From Bifidobacterium sp. 7101 (lineage in GTDB: Bacteria; Actinomycetota; Actinomycetes; Actinomycetales; Bifidobacteriaceae): a stretch of DNA of 64,000 nt. Below the pieces are notes generated by a model. It ran no database searches, had not been told where the DNA came from, and was given only the letters and a program-made list of their open reading frames with translations. The DNA lies in the NCBI RefSeq assembly GCF_000499285.1, contig NZ_AWUN01000006.1, positions 1-64,000 of the forward strand, written 5' to 3'. Below, piece by piece: positions 17,509 through 25,597 of the stretch. The position numbers were made by a program, and so were the translations under genes. Position 1 is the stretch's first letter; each line of letters begins with the position of its first letter.

Positions 17509-17526
17509 ATGGTGAATTATCACCAT
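17509..17526. repeat. Inverted repeat abutting the leuS start codon
   Basis: ATGGTGA and TCACCAT (17509-17515 and 17520-17526) are separated by four bases and touch the leuS ATG. In the mRNA they would form a small stem where the ribosome binds. No T-box specifier structure or AGGGTGGNACCGCG motif is seen in the 75 bases upstream. Confidence 0.45.
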
Positions 17527-17583
17527 TCACATGGACACGGCCAGGCTGATGTCCAGCATCCGTCATCCTGGCGGAATCCGTGC

Positions 17584-18414
17584 TCAGTGATCGCCAGGCT
17601 GCAGGGTGCGGGCGGCGGCATCCACGGAGAAACCAATCGACTTGGATGCCCGGCTCAGGGCAGCCTTGAATGATCCGTCCCGCATCATCCTCTTCAGGGC
17701 CTGGTCGATGACGTCCACCAGCTCAGGATCCCCGTGGGGCAGGCCGATGCCGTACCGTTCATGGGAGAAGGGCTTGCCGACCAGGCGCAACTGGCCGCCA
17801 CCACGAACATGAGCCAGGCCAGCCAGGGCGAAGTCATCACCACTGGCAGCATCCGCATCCCCGCTGAGCAGGGCCGTGATGCACTCGGGGAACTCATCCC
17901 GCTCCTGGATTTGGGCATCCGGGGCCAGCGAGCGCACCAGTGCCCCGGAGGTGGATCCCGCTGCCACACAGACCCGCTTTTGGGCCAGATCCTCCACTCC
18001 AGCGATGTCGTTCTGGGTGCGACGAACCAGCAAATCCTGCCCGGCAGCCAGATAGGGCCCGGCGAAATCCACCAGCTTCTGCCGTTCCTGGGTGATGGAG
18101 TAGCCGGCCACAACCATGTCCACCTGGCCCTGTTCGAGCATGCGCTCGCGGTTCGCAGGCTTCACCTGGCGGAAAACTATCTGCGACTCGGCGTATCCAA
18201 GCTCGTGGACCACATACTGGGCCACGTCCACATCCAGTCCCCGGTACTGGCCGGACTGGGCGAATCCAAGTCCAGGCTGGTCGAAGGAGATGCCCACGCT
18301 GATCTTGGGTCCGATGGAACCCGCACGGTAGGAATCCTCCTGAGATCCGCACCCGCTCAGGGGCACCGCCAGAACCAGTGCCAGCAGAGCCGCCGCAATC
18401 CTGCGTGCAAACAT
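17584..18414 (-). CDS. Amino-acid ABC transporter substrate-binding lipoprotein
   Basis: A 276-residue family 3 solute-binding protein (glutamate/glutamine/polar amino-acid type). The signal peptide ends in LSGC, making Cys22 the lipid anchor. Family motifs include GLDVDVAQYVVHELG, VDMVVAGYSITQERQKLVDFAGPY and VCVAAGSTSGALV. The start ATG follows AGGGAT. It is nine bases downstream of corA, so the two are probably co-transcribed, but no permease or ATPase gene is adjacent. Such orphan binding proteins usually serve a transporter encoded elsewhere. Confidence 0.85.
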   Translation of the reverse strand: MFARRIAAALLALVLAVPLSGCGSQEDSYRAGSIGPKISVGISFDQPGLGFAQSGQYRGLDVDVAQYVVHELGYAESQIVFRQVKPANRERMLEQGQVDMVVAGYSITQERQKLVDFAGPYLAAGQDLLVRRTQNDIAGVEDLAQKRVCVAAGSTSGALVRSLAPDAQIQERDEFPECITALLSGDADAASGDDFALAGLAHVRGGGQLRLVGKPFSHERYGIGLPHGDPELVDVIDQALKRMMRDGSFKAALSRASKSIGFSVDAAARTLQPGDH

Positions 18415-18423
18415 GATCGATCC

Positions 18424-19380
18424 CTACTTGAACATTTTCGAACGTGTCAGGAACCAGGTTACCAAGGCGGTCACCAGGCCCGAAAGAATCACCACGACCG
18501 CAAAACCCCAGGGCTTGTCAGTGAAGGGCATGCCGAACATACCCTGGTTGAAGTTCATGCCGTACATGGAGAAGATCAGCGTAGGCACCGACAGGCTGAT
18601 GGAGATGATGGTGAAGATTCTCATGACGTTGTTGACGTTGTTGGAGACGATGGAGGCGAAGGCGTCGGTCATGTTCGAAAGCACGCTTGAGTAGATGTTG
18701 GCCATCTCGATGGCCTGCTTGTTCTCCGTGATCACGTCGCCCAGAAGGTCCTCATCGTCCGGGTAGCGCTTGATCCGCTCCAGGCCGGTCAGCTTCTCAA
18801 GGACGATCTCGTTGGACTTGAGGCTGGTGGCGAAATAGACCAAGGTCTTGTTGAGCTCCAGCAGCATGAGGATCTCTCGGTTCTGCATGGAGTGGCGCAG
18901 CTTGAGCTCCAGCCGGTCCGACTCGCGGTCGATGATGCGCAGGTATCGCAGGTAGAGGGTGGCGTTGCGGTAGAGAATCTGCAGGATGAAACGGGACTTC
19001 ATAAAGGTGTTGAAACCCCGGATGGTGCCCTCCATGAAGGGGTGGAGCAGGACGGTGTCCTGCATGCAGACGGTGACGATCAGATCCTCGGTGACGATGA
19101 TGGACAGAGGGATGGTCTCGTAGTAGTCCCGGCCGTCGCGCTCCTCGGCCCGGGGAATGTCGACGATGACCATGGTGTACTCGTCCTCCACGTCCACACG
19201 CGAGCGCTCTTCATCGTCCAGGGGGGCACGCAGGTCAGCCAGGTCTATGCCCGTGGTCTGCGAAACGTTGGCCAGCTCGACATCGGTGGGCGCCGATAAG
19301 CATATCCATGAGCCCTTGGAAGCCTTGCCGATCTGCTCGATCTGCCCGTTCATGGTGCTGAATACTCTCATCATCGCCAT
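18424..19380 (-). CDS. corA: CorA-family divalent metal ion transporter
   Basis: A pentameric Mg2+ (or Co2+/Ni2+) channel of the plasma membrane, 318 residues. A large N-terminal cytoplasmic domain is followed by two C-terminal transmembrane helices, with the pore motif YGMNF at the end of the first and the basic tail TRSKMFK after the second. AGAGG lies five bases before ATG 19380; a GTG at 19383 and Met codons at 19374 and 19371 are alternatives. The binding-protein gene follows after only nine bases. CorA genes are often constitutive, and no Mg2+ riboswitch is seen upstream. Confidence 0.93.
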   Translation of the reverse strand: MAMMRVFSTMNGQIEQIGKASKGSWICLSAPTDVELANVSQTTGIDLADLRAPLDDEERSRVDVEDEYTMVIVDIPRAEERDGRDYYETIPLSIIVTEDLIVTVCMQDTVLLHPFMEGTIRGFNTFMKSRFILQILYRNATLYLRYLRIIDRESDRLELKLRHSMQNREILMLLELNKTLVYFATSLKSNEIVLEKLTGLERIKRYPDDEDLLGDVITENKQAIEMANIYSSVLSNMTDAFASIVSNNVNNVMRIFTIISISLSVPTLIFSMYGMNFNQGMFGMPFTDKPWGFAVVVILSGLVTALVTWFLTRSKMFK

Positions 19381-19480
19381 CACCGCCTCTCATGCTCGGA
19401 CCTGGCCGACGTGTCTGGCCGAACCGATAGTAGCAGATAACCAGTTGTCGCCGTGCTCAATTTCGCAGGGTAGTCCCGGG

Positions 19481-20305
19481 TCACCCCCTCCATGGGCGCA
19501 GGACGGCGGGTTGGATTTTGGAGGCATCGAATCGGAAATGGCCGGTGATAAGACGATGGCCAGGTGACCCCAGGTAGTCGTTCTCCCTGGCGTGCTGACC
19601 CATGTTGTGCAGAAGCAGGGGAATGCCACGGCTGTCCCTTTTATCCGAGGCCATGCCGATGTGCCAGGAGGTGTCGAAGATGACAATGTCGCCCTGCTGC
19701 CACTGGTCGGTGGCCGCGGTGTCGTTGGTCAGACGCTGGGCATGCCGGGACAGGAATACGCCGAGGACGTTGGTGCGTCTGAAGTCGATGTTCGGATCAG
19801 GCCTGCTGATGACTCCGGCATAGGCCCCGGGAGATGAGGCGATGTCAGCGTCGACCATGGCTTTCAAGTCGTAGCCGGCCTGCCGGAAGGCCCTCCAGAT
19901 CTCGTCGGTGCAGGCGCCGCGGTCATCGGGAGGATAGCCGCCCTGGTAGTAGCCACTGTCATAATGAGGATGGCGGCGGGCCTCCTGATGGGCTCCACGC
20001 ACCATGGCCGTATAGTCGTCCACACCGTCGTGGTTGTAGTCCACAGGCGAGGTCAGAGGCGGATGGGCCGCGGTCTGCTCTGGAGAATACCCGGGCAGGC
20101 CGTGAGAAGCGGTCCTGGGGCCGTTTGCGGAGGAGTTTTGATTGTCTGAATGGCGAGCAGGCCCGATGCCCACCAGCCTGCCAGCCAAGGCCAAGGAGCC
20201 CGCCACAATCAATGCGAGCGCCAGCAGGACAGCCGCCCACCGCAGAACCATTGTCCGCCGATGACGGCGGCCGCTGCGGTTTCGCTCTGTAGGCACAGTG
20301 GTCAC
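19481..20305 (-). CDS. DUF1287 family exported protein
   Basis: A 274-residue protein of unknown function. A basic N-terminus and one hydrophobic helix (about residues 20-45) predict membrane anchoring with the bulk outside. The conserved region begins near YDSGYYQGGYPPDDRGACTDEIWRA and continues with DIASSPGAY, FLSRHAQRL, WQQGDIVIFD and HIGMASDKR. The family has Cys, Asp and His positions that look like a possible NlpC/P60-like active site: CTDEIWR, then GDIVIFD and WHIGM. That enzymatic role is only an inference. The start GTG at 20305 overlaps the upstream dehydrogenase stop as GTGA. Confidence 0.75.
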   Translation of the reverse strand: MTTVPTERNRSGRRHRRTMVLRWAAVLLALALIVAGSLALAGRLVGIGPARHSDNQNSSANGPRTASHGLPGYSPEQTAAHPPLTSPVDYNHDGVDDYTAMVRGAHQEARRHPHYDSGYYQGGYPPDDRGACTDEIWRAFRQAGYDLKAMVDADIASSPGAYAGVISRPDPNIDFRRTNVLGVFLSRHAQRLTNDTAATDQWQQGDIVIFDTSWHIGMASDKRDSRGIPLLLHNMGQHARENDYLGSPGHRLITGHFRFDASKIQPAVLRPWRG

Positions 20306-21327
20306 CTCATCCGGTTGCGCAGGGGCCTGCCATCCATGAATCGATGAAGGTTATCCAGGCAGATTTCCCGAACCTTGTCCATGTTGGAGGGCAGGTAGGC
20401 TCCCCCGGCTACATGCGGAGTGAGCAGGCAGCGTGGTTGCCTCCAGAGTGGGTGGTCTTCAGGCAGAGGTTCCGGTTCGGTCACATCCAGCCCTGCACCG
20501 AAAATGCCATCCTTATCCAGGGCTTGGGCCAGAGCCATGCAGTCCACGGCATCTCCCCTGCCCGCGTTGATCAGCACGGCGGTGGACTTCATCAATGCAA
20601 GACGATGGCCGTCGATGATATGTCTGGTCTGCGGCGTTGAAGGCAGGGCCAGAGCCACTACATCCATCTCAGGCAGCAGGGCATCCAGATCGTCAAAACC
20701 AGCCAGACGGTCGAACCCCTCCACCGGCTGGTCGGGATGCCGCCTGATGCCGATGGTCCGAGCGCCTACAGCCTTGGCCAGACGGGCGAAGGAGGCTCCG
20801 ATATCCCCCGTGCCCAACACCAGAACCTGGCAACCGCGCGGTGAAAGGACAGCCCCGCGAGGTTCCCAACGGCCCATGCGTTGATTGTCCCGGTAACCAG
20901 GAAGGTCCTTCATCAGGGCCCACATCACGGCGAACATGTGCTCGGAGACCGACTGCCCGTAGGCGCCGGAGGCACTGGTCAACATGGCATCCTTGGGCAG
21001 AACCCCCGGTTTCAGGTAGGCATCCACACCCGCGCTGCTGGTCTGCAGCCAGACCAGGTTACGGCAGGCAACCACCTGCTCGGCCGGCGGATTACCCAAA
21101 ATGATCGTGGCCTCCGATCGGAGGGATTGAGGGACATCGATGAGCCAATGCATGCTCTGCCGCATGTCCGTGTCGACAATGAACTCCTGACGAACGCCTG
21201 GAGCCGCCTGGAGGAATTCCAGTTGTTCACTCTGGTCCAAGGGCAGGCAGTTGATGATGAGCTGGTCCCCAGGATGGTTCTCGTTCCGCTTTTCAGCCCG
21301 CACTTCGGCATCGTTTTTGCCGGTCAT
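20302..21327 (-). CDS. D-isomer-specific 2-hydroxyacid dehydrogenase family protein
   Basis: NAD(P)-dependent reduction of a 2-oxoacid or oxidation of a 2-hydroxyacid; the substrate is unknown. The protein has 341 residues from ATG 21327, nine bases after AAAGG. The Rossmann motif is VLVLGTGDIGASFARLAKA. The catalytic triad is visible as Arg in INAGRGDAVD, Glu in DVTEPEPLPEDHPLW and His in LLTPHVAGG. The divergent N-terminal domain, with LQTSSAGVD, suggests the CtBP/hydroxypyruvate-reductase-like branch rather than SerA. It overlaps the DUF1287 gene by four bases. Confidence 0.88.
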   Translation of the reverse strand: MTGKNDAEVRAEKRNENHPGDQLIINCLPLDQSEQLEFLQAAPGVRQEFIVDTDMRQSMHWLIDVPQSLRSEATIILGNPPAEQVVACRNLVWLQTSSAGVDAYLKPGVLPKDAMLTSASGAYGQSVSEHMFAVMWALMKDLPGYRDNQRMGRWEPRGAVLSPRGCQVLVLGTGDIGASFARLAKAVGARTIGIRRHPDQPVEGFDRLAGFDDLDALLPEMDVVALALPSTPQTRHIIDGHRLALMKSTAVLINAGRGDAVDCMALAQALDKDGIFGAGLDVTEPEPLPEDHPLWRQPRCLLTPHVAGGAYLPSNMDKVREICLDNLHRFMDGRPLRNRMR

Positions 21328-21480
21328 GGTCCGCCGCCTTTCCGTTGCTGCCGACCCCCTTGGTCGCCCCTTGTTCATCATGCTAGCGCACTTGCAAGCT
21401 CAGGAATGACTCAAGACCATTCGAGGATAAAATCCATCAAATAGCTCACAATCCCTGCAATTCCGGGGCAACACACTGAG

Positions 21481-21510
21481 TTGCTCCATTCGCCAATCCC
21501 GGTGTACTAT
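21481..21510 (+). promoter_or_regulatory. Sigma70-type promoter for tRNA-Ala
   Basis: TTGCTC (21481-21486) and TACTAT (21505-21510) with an 18-base spacer. The predicted start near 21517 is about 24 bases upstream of the mature tRNA. Confidence 0.6.
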
Positions 21511-21540
21511 AAGCAAGGCTTCACCAAGCAAGGCAAGCAC

Positions 21541-21613
21541 GGGGCTATGGCGCAGCTGGTAGCGCGTCTCCATGGCATGGAGAAGGTCGGGGGTTCGAAT
21601 CCCCCTAGCTCCA
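21541..21613 (+). tRNA. tRNA-Ala (anticodon GGC)
   Basis: A 73-nt cloverleaf. The acceptor arm GGGGCTA pairs with TAGCTCC and is followed by discriminator A. The anticodon stem TCTCC/GGAGA encloses loop ATGGCAT, giving anticodon GGC. The T-arm GGGGGTTCGAATCCCCC is perfect. CCA is not encoded. It has its own promoter and terminator. Confidence 0.96.
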
Positions 21614-21620
21614 CAGATGG

Positions 21621-21650
21621 AATCCCGAGGTCACCTCGGGATTCTTTTTT
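21621..21650 (+). terminator. Intrinsic terminator of tRNA-Ala
   Basis: A 10-bp stem AATCCCGAGG/CCTCGGGATT with loop TCA, followed by CTTTTTT. Confidence 0.92.
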
Positions 21651-21963
21651 ATATCCAGCGCCTCTGCAACTGCGAGAGCCTGGACTAAGACACAGCGGCA
21701 AACTCAGCCAAATGTCGTCACGCTCTATAGACCCCATACCTTGATCAAGTCTGTAACCCTGGTGTGCCTGCACTGTTTTTATCTCCCACTTCACAGGGAT
21801 GGAACTCAATCAGACTCCCATTCTCCGTTGCAAGTTAGGCATCTTTCACCGCTTGTGCCGACAATGTTCCAAGGGCATACAATGATTCCGATCAGAAATT
21901 TCGCAATCCATCTACAGACAGATTGATGGATCCATCGCAACGACTCCGGAGGCTTGCGCAACA
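21651..21963 (+). other. Non-coding leader region of the glycohydrolase-permease-kinase cassette
   Basis: 313 bases without a convincing gene between the tRNA-Ala terminator and the ADP-ribosylglycohydrolase start. TACAAT (21878-21883) is a good -10 candidate, with TTGTGC (21853-21858) as a poor -35 at 19 bases. GGAGG lies at 21948-21952. No recognised riboswitch motif or long inverted repeat was seen. Confidence 0.35.
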
Positions 21964-22962
21964 ATGACCAGAACCGACAAAGGCGCACTGGGCGCGCTTA
22001 CTGGATTGTCTTTGGGGGATGCACTGGGCATGCCCACGCAGAGCATGAGTCCAGCAGCCATCCATGAGGCCTACGGCAGGGTCGACACACTTCGTGATGC
22101 CATCGCGGATCAGCCTATAGCTCCCGGTATGCCTGCGGGGTCTGTGACCGATGACACCGAGCAGGCGCTGATTGTGGCGAATCTGGTCATCGAAGGCAAG
22201 GGACACATCGATCCAAAGGAATTCGCCAAGCGCCTTCTGGCTTGGGAGGATGATATGAAGTCGCGCGGATCGCTCGATCTGCTGGGGCCCTCCACCAAGC
22301 TGGCTCTGGAACAGGTTCGCCGAGGCGCGGACATCATGACCACGGGAAGGACCGGGACCACCAATGGGGCGGCCATGCGAGTCACCCCGGTAGGCATAGC
22401 CAACAGACCCGAAGACACCAAACGATTGGCCAATCGCATCTACGAGTCCTGCCAGGTCACCCATGACACGGTCGCAGGCTTTCAAAGTGCCGCGCTGATC
22501 GCTACGACAGTCAGTCTGGGAGTTGAGGGAATGACCGTTCGCCAGGCACTGAATGAATCCCTGCGCCTGGTGCCAGCCATGGAGACCCCCGGGGCCTGGA
22601 CTCCCAAGGCGTCGGTCCCCGCACGCGCCCGCCAGGCAATACGACTGTCTGAGGAATTCAGCGATGAGGACGATTTCGAACGCCACCTCATTGAAGACTG
22701 CGGAACCTCGGTCGAGTCCAATGAGTCCGTGGCAGCCGCCTTCGCCCTGGCCTGGAGATTCGCCGACGATCCCCAATTGGCTCTGTTCACTGCGGTCAAC
22801 CTTGGCGGTGATACGGACACCATCGCCGCAATGACCGGAGCAATGACCGGCGCGTGCACCGGCCCCGAGGTCTTCGACTCTGCACTCTGCTCCCAGGTGG
22901 CTTCGGTATCCCACCTCGACCTGCAGCAGACAGCCCGAGGCCTGATTGCCCTAAGGCAGTAA
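21964..22962 (+). CDS. ADP-ribosylglycohydrolase-family protein
   Basis: A 332-residue all-helical protein of the ADP-ribosylglycohydrolase (DraG/ARH, YegU-like) family, which uses two Mg2+ ions to cleave N- or O-ribosidic bonds. Metal-binding motifs are VTDDTEQA (Thr62, Asp63, Asp64) and GGDTDTIAA (residues 281-286), both intact, and GTTNGAAMRV matches the conserved ribose-binding stretch. GGAGG precedes the ATG by 11 bases. It starts a plus-strand cassette with an NCS1 permease 108 bases downstream and a PfkB kinase. This suggests that the true substrate is a small imported ribosyl compound rather than ADP-ribosylated protein; this is an inference from context. Confidence 0.85.
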   Translation: MTRTDKGALGALTGLSLGDALGMPTQSMSPAAIHEAYGRVDTLRDAIADQPIAPGMPAGSVTDDTEQALIVANLVIEGKGHIDPKEFAKRLLAWEDDMKSRGSLDLLGPSTKLALEQVRRGADIMTTGRTGTTNGAAMRVTPVGIANRPEDTKRLANRIYESCQVTHDTVAGFQSAALIATTVSLGVEGMTVRQALNESLRLVPAMETPGAWTPKASVPARARQAIRLSEEFSDEDDFERHLIEDCGTSVESNESVAAAFALAWRFADDPQLALFTAVNLGGDTDTIAAMTGAMTGACTGPEVFDSALCSQVASVSHLDLQQTARGLIALRQ

Positions 22963-23070
22963 AGCATAAAACTGATAAGACTGAATCAGTCGGGAATACA
23001 AAAATGTAGAATCCAGGCAATCCATCACTACCTTCAGTACCAGTACATCTTGAGTCAAAGGAGACAATCC

Positions 23071-24537
23071 ATGTCAACTGCACCAAAAGAGGGCACCATC
23101 CTCTCCAGGGTTGAGCAAAGGGGCATAGAACCCGTGCCCGAGGACCAGAGGAACGGGTCGCCCGGACAGCTCTTCTGGGTCTGGTTCGCCGCCAACATCT
23201 CGATCCTGGGAATCCCTCTGGGAGCTACCCTGATCGCCCAGGGCCTCAACCTCTGGCAGGCCGTGCTCGCCACGACCATCGGGGCCTTCGGATCCTTCGC
23301 CCTTGTCGGCATCATCTCCATAGCAGGCAGAAGAGGCGGTGCCCCCACGCTGACCCTGTCCCGGGCCATTTTCGGGGTCAGAGGCAATGCAGGCCCCACC
23401 CTGGTTGCCCTTCTGTCCAGACTGGGCTGGGAGACGGTGAACACGATGACCGGCGCTTTTGCACTGCTCTCCCTGATCGCCATCATCTTCGGCACCCCGG
23501 CTGATACCAAGCGCTCCCCCTTCCTGACCTTCGTCTGCATCGCCGTCTTTGTGGCCCTGACTGTGGTGGTCTCGGCCGCCGGTCACGCCTTCATTCTCAC
23601 TGTGCAGAAATGGGCCACCTGGATATTCGGCGCCCTCACCCTCCTGGTGGCCATCTATCTGGCCACGACCGTCGACTGGTCCTCCTTCATCGGCAATGCT
23701 CCCGGCTCAGCCAGCGCCTTCCTTATCGGTGTCGGTACCATAGCCGCGGGAACGGGAATCGGCTGGGTCAACTCCGGCGCAGACATGGCCCGCTACCAGA
23801 AGACCTCGGTGAAATCCGGCTCTCTGATTCTGACTGCAGCGGCCGGCGCCGGCATCCCCCTGGTCGTGGTCATCGGCCTGGGATCGGTCCTGACAGCAGG
23901 CAACTCCACCATTGCCTCCGCCGCTGATCCGGTCGCCGCGGTTCGAAGCGCTCTGCCCGCCTGGGTCTCCATCCCCTATCTGATTGCCGCACTTGCCGGA
24001 CTGCTCATGTCAAACAACCTCTCCGTATATTCGGCTGGCCTGACCACCATCACCCTGGGCATCAGAATCCCACGCGTCTACGCGGTCGTCGTCGATGTGG
24101 TGGTGACCACCTGCGGAGCCCTCTACTTCACTCTGGGTTCCGACGGGTTCTACGGCCCCTTCGTCACCTTCATCTCCCTCTTGGCAGTGCCACTGAGCAC
24201 CTGGGCAGGCATCTTCCTGTCAGATATGATCTTCCGCAAGCGTTACGATTCGGACGGCCTCCTGAACCTTCAAGCCGATTCCCCCTACTGGTACTGGCAC
24301 GGAGTCAACCTCTCTGCCATCATCAGCTGGCTGGTGGGGATAGTCGTCGGCTTCCTGTTCGTAACGGCCCAGGTCTCCAAGGATGAGGTCTGGTTCTCAG
24401 GACCGCTGGCCGGCAGCTTTCTGGGAAGGAACGGCCTGGCATGGCTTGTATCCCTTCTCCTGGGAGGAATCCTCTACGCCATTTTGCACCTCCTCTCCAA
24501 GGACTCCGTAGCGGTGAAGGGCAGCGGCAATGACTGA
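23071..24537 (+). CDS. NCS1-family nucleobase/nucleoside-type permease
   Basis: A 488-residue membrane protein of the nucleobase:cation symporter-1 family (cytosine/purine/uracil/allantoin transporters). The N-terminus EQRGIEPVPEDQRNGSPGQLFWVWFAANISILGIPLG is diagnostic: a hydrophilic lead ending in the NCS1 first-helix motif. About 12 membrane segments follow, with GIGWVNSGADMARYQK corresponding to the substrate-site helix 6 region. AAAGGAG lies six bases before ATG 23071, so the frame from 23050 was rejected. Its last eight bases overlap the PfkB gene, implying translational coupling and a shared pathway. The cargo cannot be read from the sequence. Confidence 0.88.
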   Translation: MSTAPKEGTILSRVEQRGIEPVPEDQRNGSPGQLFWVWFAANISILGIPLGATLIAQGLNLWQAVLATTIGAFGSFALVGIISIAGRRGGAPTLTLSRAIFGVRGNAGPTLVALLSRLGWETVNTMTGAFALLSLIAIIFGTPADTKRSPFLTFVCIAVFVALTVVVSAAGHAFILTVQKWATWIFGALTLLVAIYLATTVDWSSFIGNAPGSASAFLIGVGTIAAGTGIGWVNSGADMARYQKTSVKSGSLILTAAAGAGIPLVVVIGLGSVLTAGNSTIASAADPVAAVRSALPAWVSIPYLIAALAGLLMSNNLSVYSAGLTTITLGIRIPRVYAVVVDVVVTTCGALYFTLGSDGFYGPFVTFISLLAVPLSTWAGIFLSDMIFRKRYDSDGLLNLQADSPYWYWHGVNLSAIISWLVGIVVGFLFVTAQVSKDEVWFSGPLAGSFLGRNGLAWLVSLLLGGILYAILHLLSKDSVAVKGSGND

Positions 24538-25498
24538 GCCAAGGATCCTCCATCTCGGTCAGGTGGTGATTGACCTGAGCATGGACATCGACCACCTTCC
24601 TGAGCGGGGAGGGGACATATTCGCCAGGCAAAGCGCCATAAAGGTCGGCGGTGGATACAACGTGATCCACGCAGCCAGGCAGATGGGGGCACCGATAGCC
24701 TACATGGGGGCGATTGGCACAGGTCCCATGGCGGACATGGCCCGTGGAGCCCTTGCCGCCCTGCAGGTTCCCGCCCAAGGGCCTGTGCTGGATGACTGTG
24801 ATACCGGCTATTCAGTGGCCATGATCGAGCCCTCGGGGGAACGCACCTTCGTATCGACAAGAGGCGCAGAGACCCGCGTGCCGGAGGGAACCTACGAAAG
24901 CATGGACCTGGTTGCCGGCGATGTGATCTACCTGAGCGGGTATTCCTTCTGCCACAAGGACAACACCCGAAGCCTGGTCGGGTTCGCACACTTACACCAA
25001 GGCGAAGGATTCCCTGTGCTCTTCGACCTGGGACCCATGGTGGCCGATATTGCACTGGATGTGCTTGATACGGTCAACGGATTGCATCCGATCTGGTCGC
25101 TGAATGAACGCGAGGGACCAATCCTAGCGGAACGTCTGGGGTGCCAACCCGAAACCGGCGATGCAACCGAGCTGGAATCCCTCTGCCGCTCGCTTTCGCT
25201 GAGACTGGACAGTCCGGTGGTTCTCAGGGCCGGCGCCCGTGGTGCCTGGTACTGCCATCCCAAAGGTGCAATGCAAAGCAAGTACATTCCCACCCCACAG
25301 GTCCATGCCATAGACACCAACGGTGCTGGCGATGCCCACTCGGGCGTCCTCTGTGCGGGCATATTCCAAGGCATGCCCATTGAGGAGGCGCTGACACTGG
25401 CCAACTGCGCAGGGGCCCTTTCCACTACTCAGTCAGGTCCAGCTACCTGCCCTGATGAGGAAGCCATACGAAAGGCTGCTGCCTCCTTACAGGGGTGA
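24530..25498 (+). CDS. PfkB-family carbohydrate kinase
   Basis: A 322-residue ribokinase-like kinase that would phosphorylate a sugar or nucleoside released by the preceding gene products. The N-terminal PfkB signature reads VGGGYNVIHAARQMGA (GGGYN at 40-44) and the C-terminal signature DTNGAGDAHSG (262-272) holds the catalytic base Asp268 and the anion hole. The tyrosine in GGGYN is unusual; ribokinase has GGKGAN and YegV-like kinases GGGFN. It overlaps the permease gene by eight bases. The gene ends 99 bases before the convergent gldA, with a shared hairpin between. Confidence 0.87.
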   Translation: MTEPRILHLGQVVIDLSMDIDHLPERGGDIFARQSAIKVGGGYNVIHAARQMGAPIAYMGAIGTGPMADMARGALAALQVPAQGPVLDDCDTGYSVAMIEPSGERTFVSTRGAETRVPEGTYESMDLVAGDVIYLSGYSFCHKDNTRSLVGFAHLHQGEGFPVLFDLGPMVADIALDVLDTVNGLHPIWSLNEREGPILAERLGCQPETGDATELESLCRSLSLRLDSPVVLRAGARGAWYCHPKGAMQSKYIPTPQVHAIDTNGAGDAHSGVLCAGIFQGMPIEEALTLANCAGALSTTQSGPATCPDEEAIRKAAASLQG

Positions 25499-25505
25499 CC
25501 AGTGC

Positions 25506-25558
25506 AAAAACCAGGCGGAGCAAAGGCGGCCGCCGACTTCATGCCGACCGCCGCCTGG
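25506..25558 (-). terminator. Terminator of gldA
   Basis: CCAGGCGG (25511-25518) pairs with CCGCCTGG (25551-25558) around a GC-rich interior that can form an inner CGGCGGCCGCCG stem. On the minus strand the stem is followed by TTTTTG (25510-25505). It lies between two convergent genes. Confidence 0.65.
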
Positions 25559-25597
25559 CCCTTCAAAGAGGGAAAAGAGGGATCAGAAAAAGGCGTA

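Noticed and set aside
17509-17583. T-box leader upstream of leuS
   Set aside because: Only 75 bases separate leuS from the preceding gene and the T-box consensus is missing.
15910-17673. Open frame of 587 codons on the plus strand, antisense to leuS
   Set aside because: It mirrors the codon periodicity of leuS, has no ribosome site and no recognisable domain. Long antisense frames are expected in high-GC genes.
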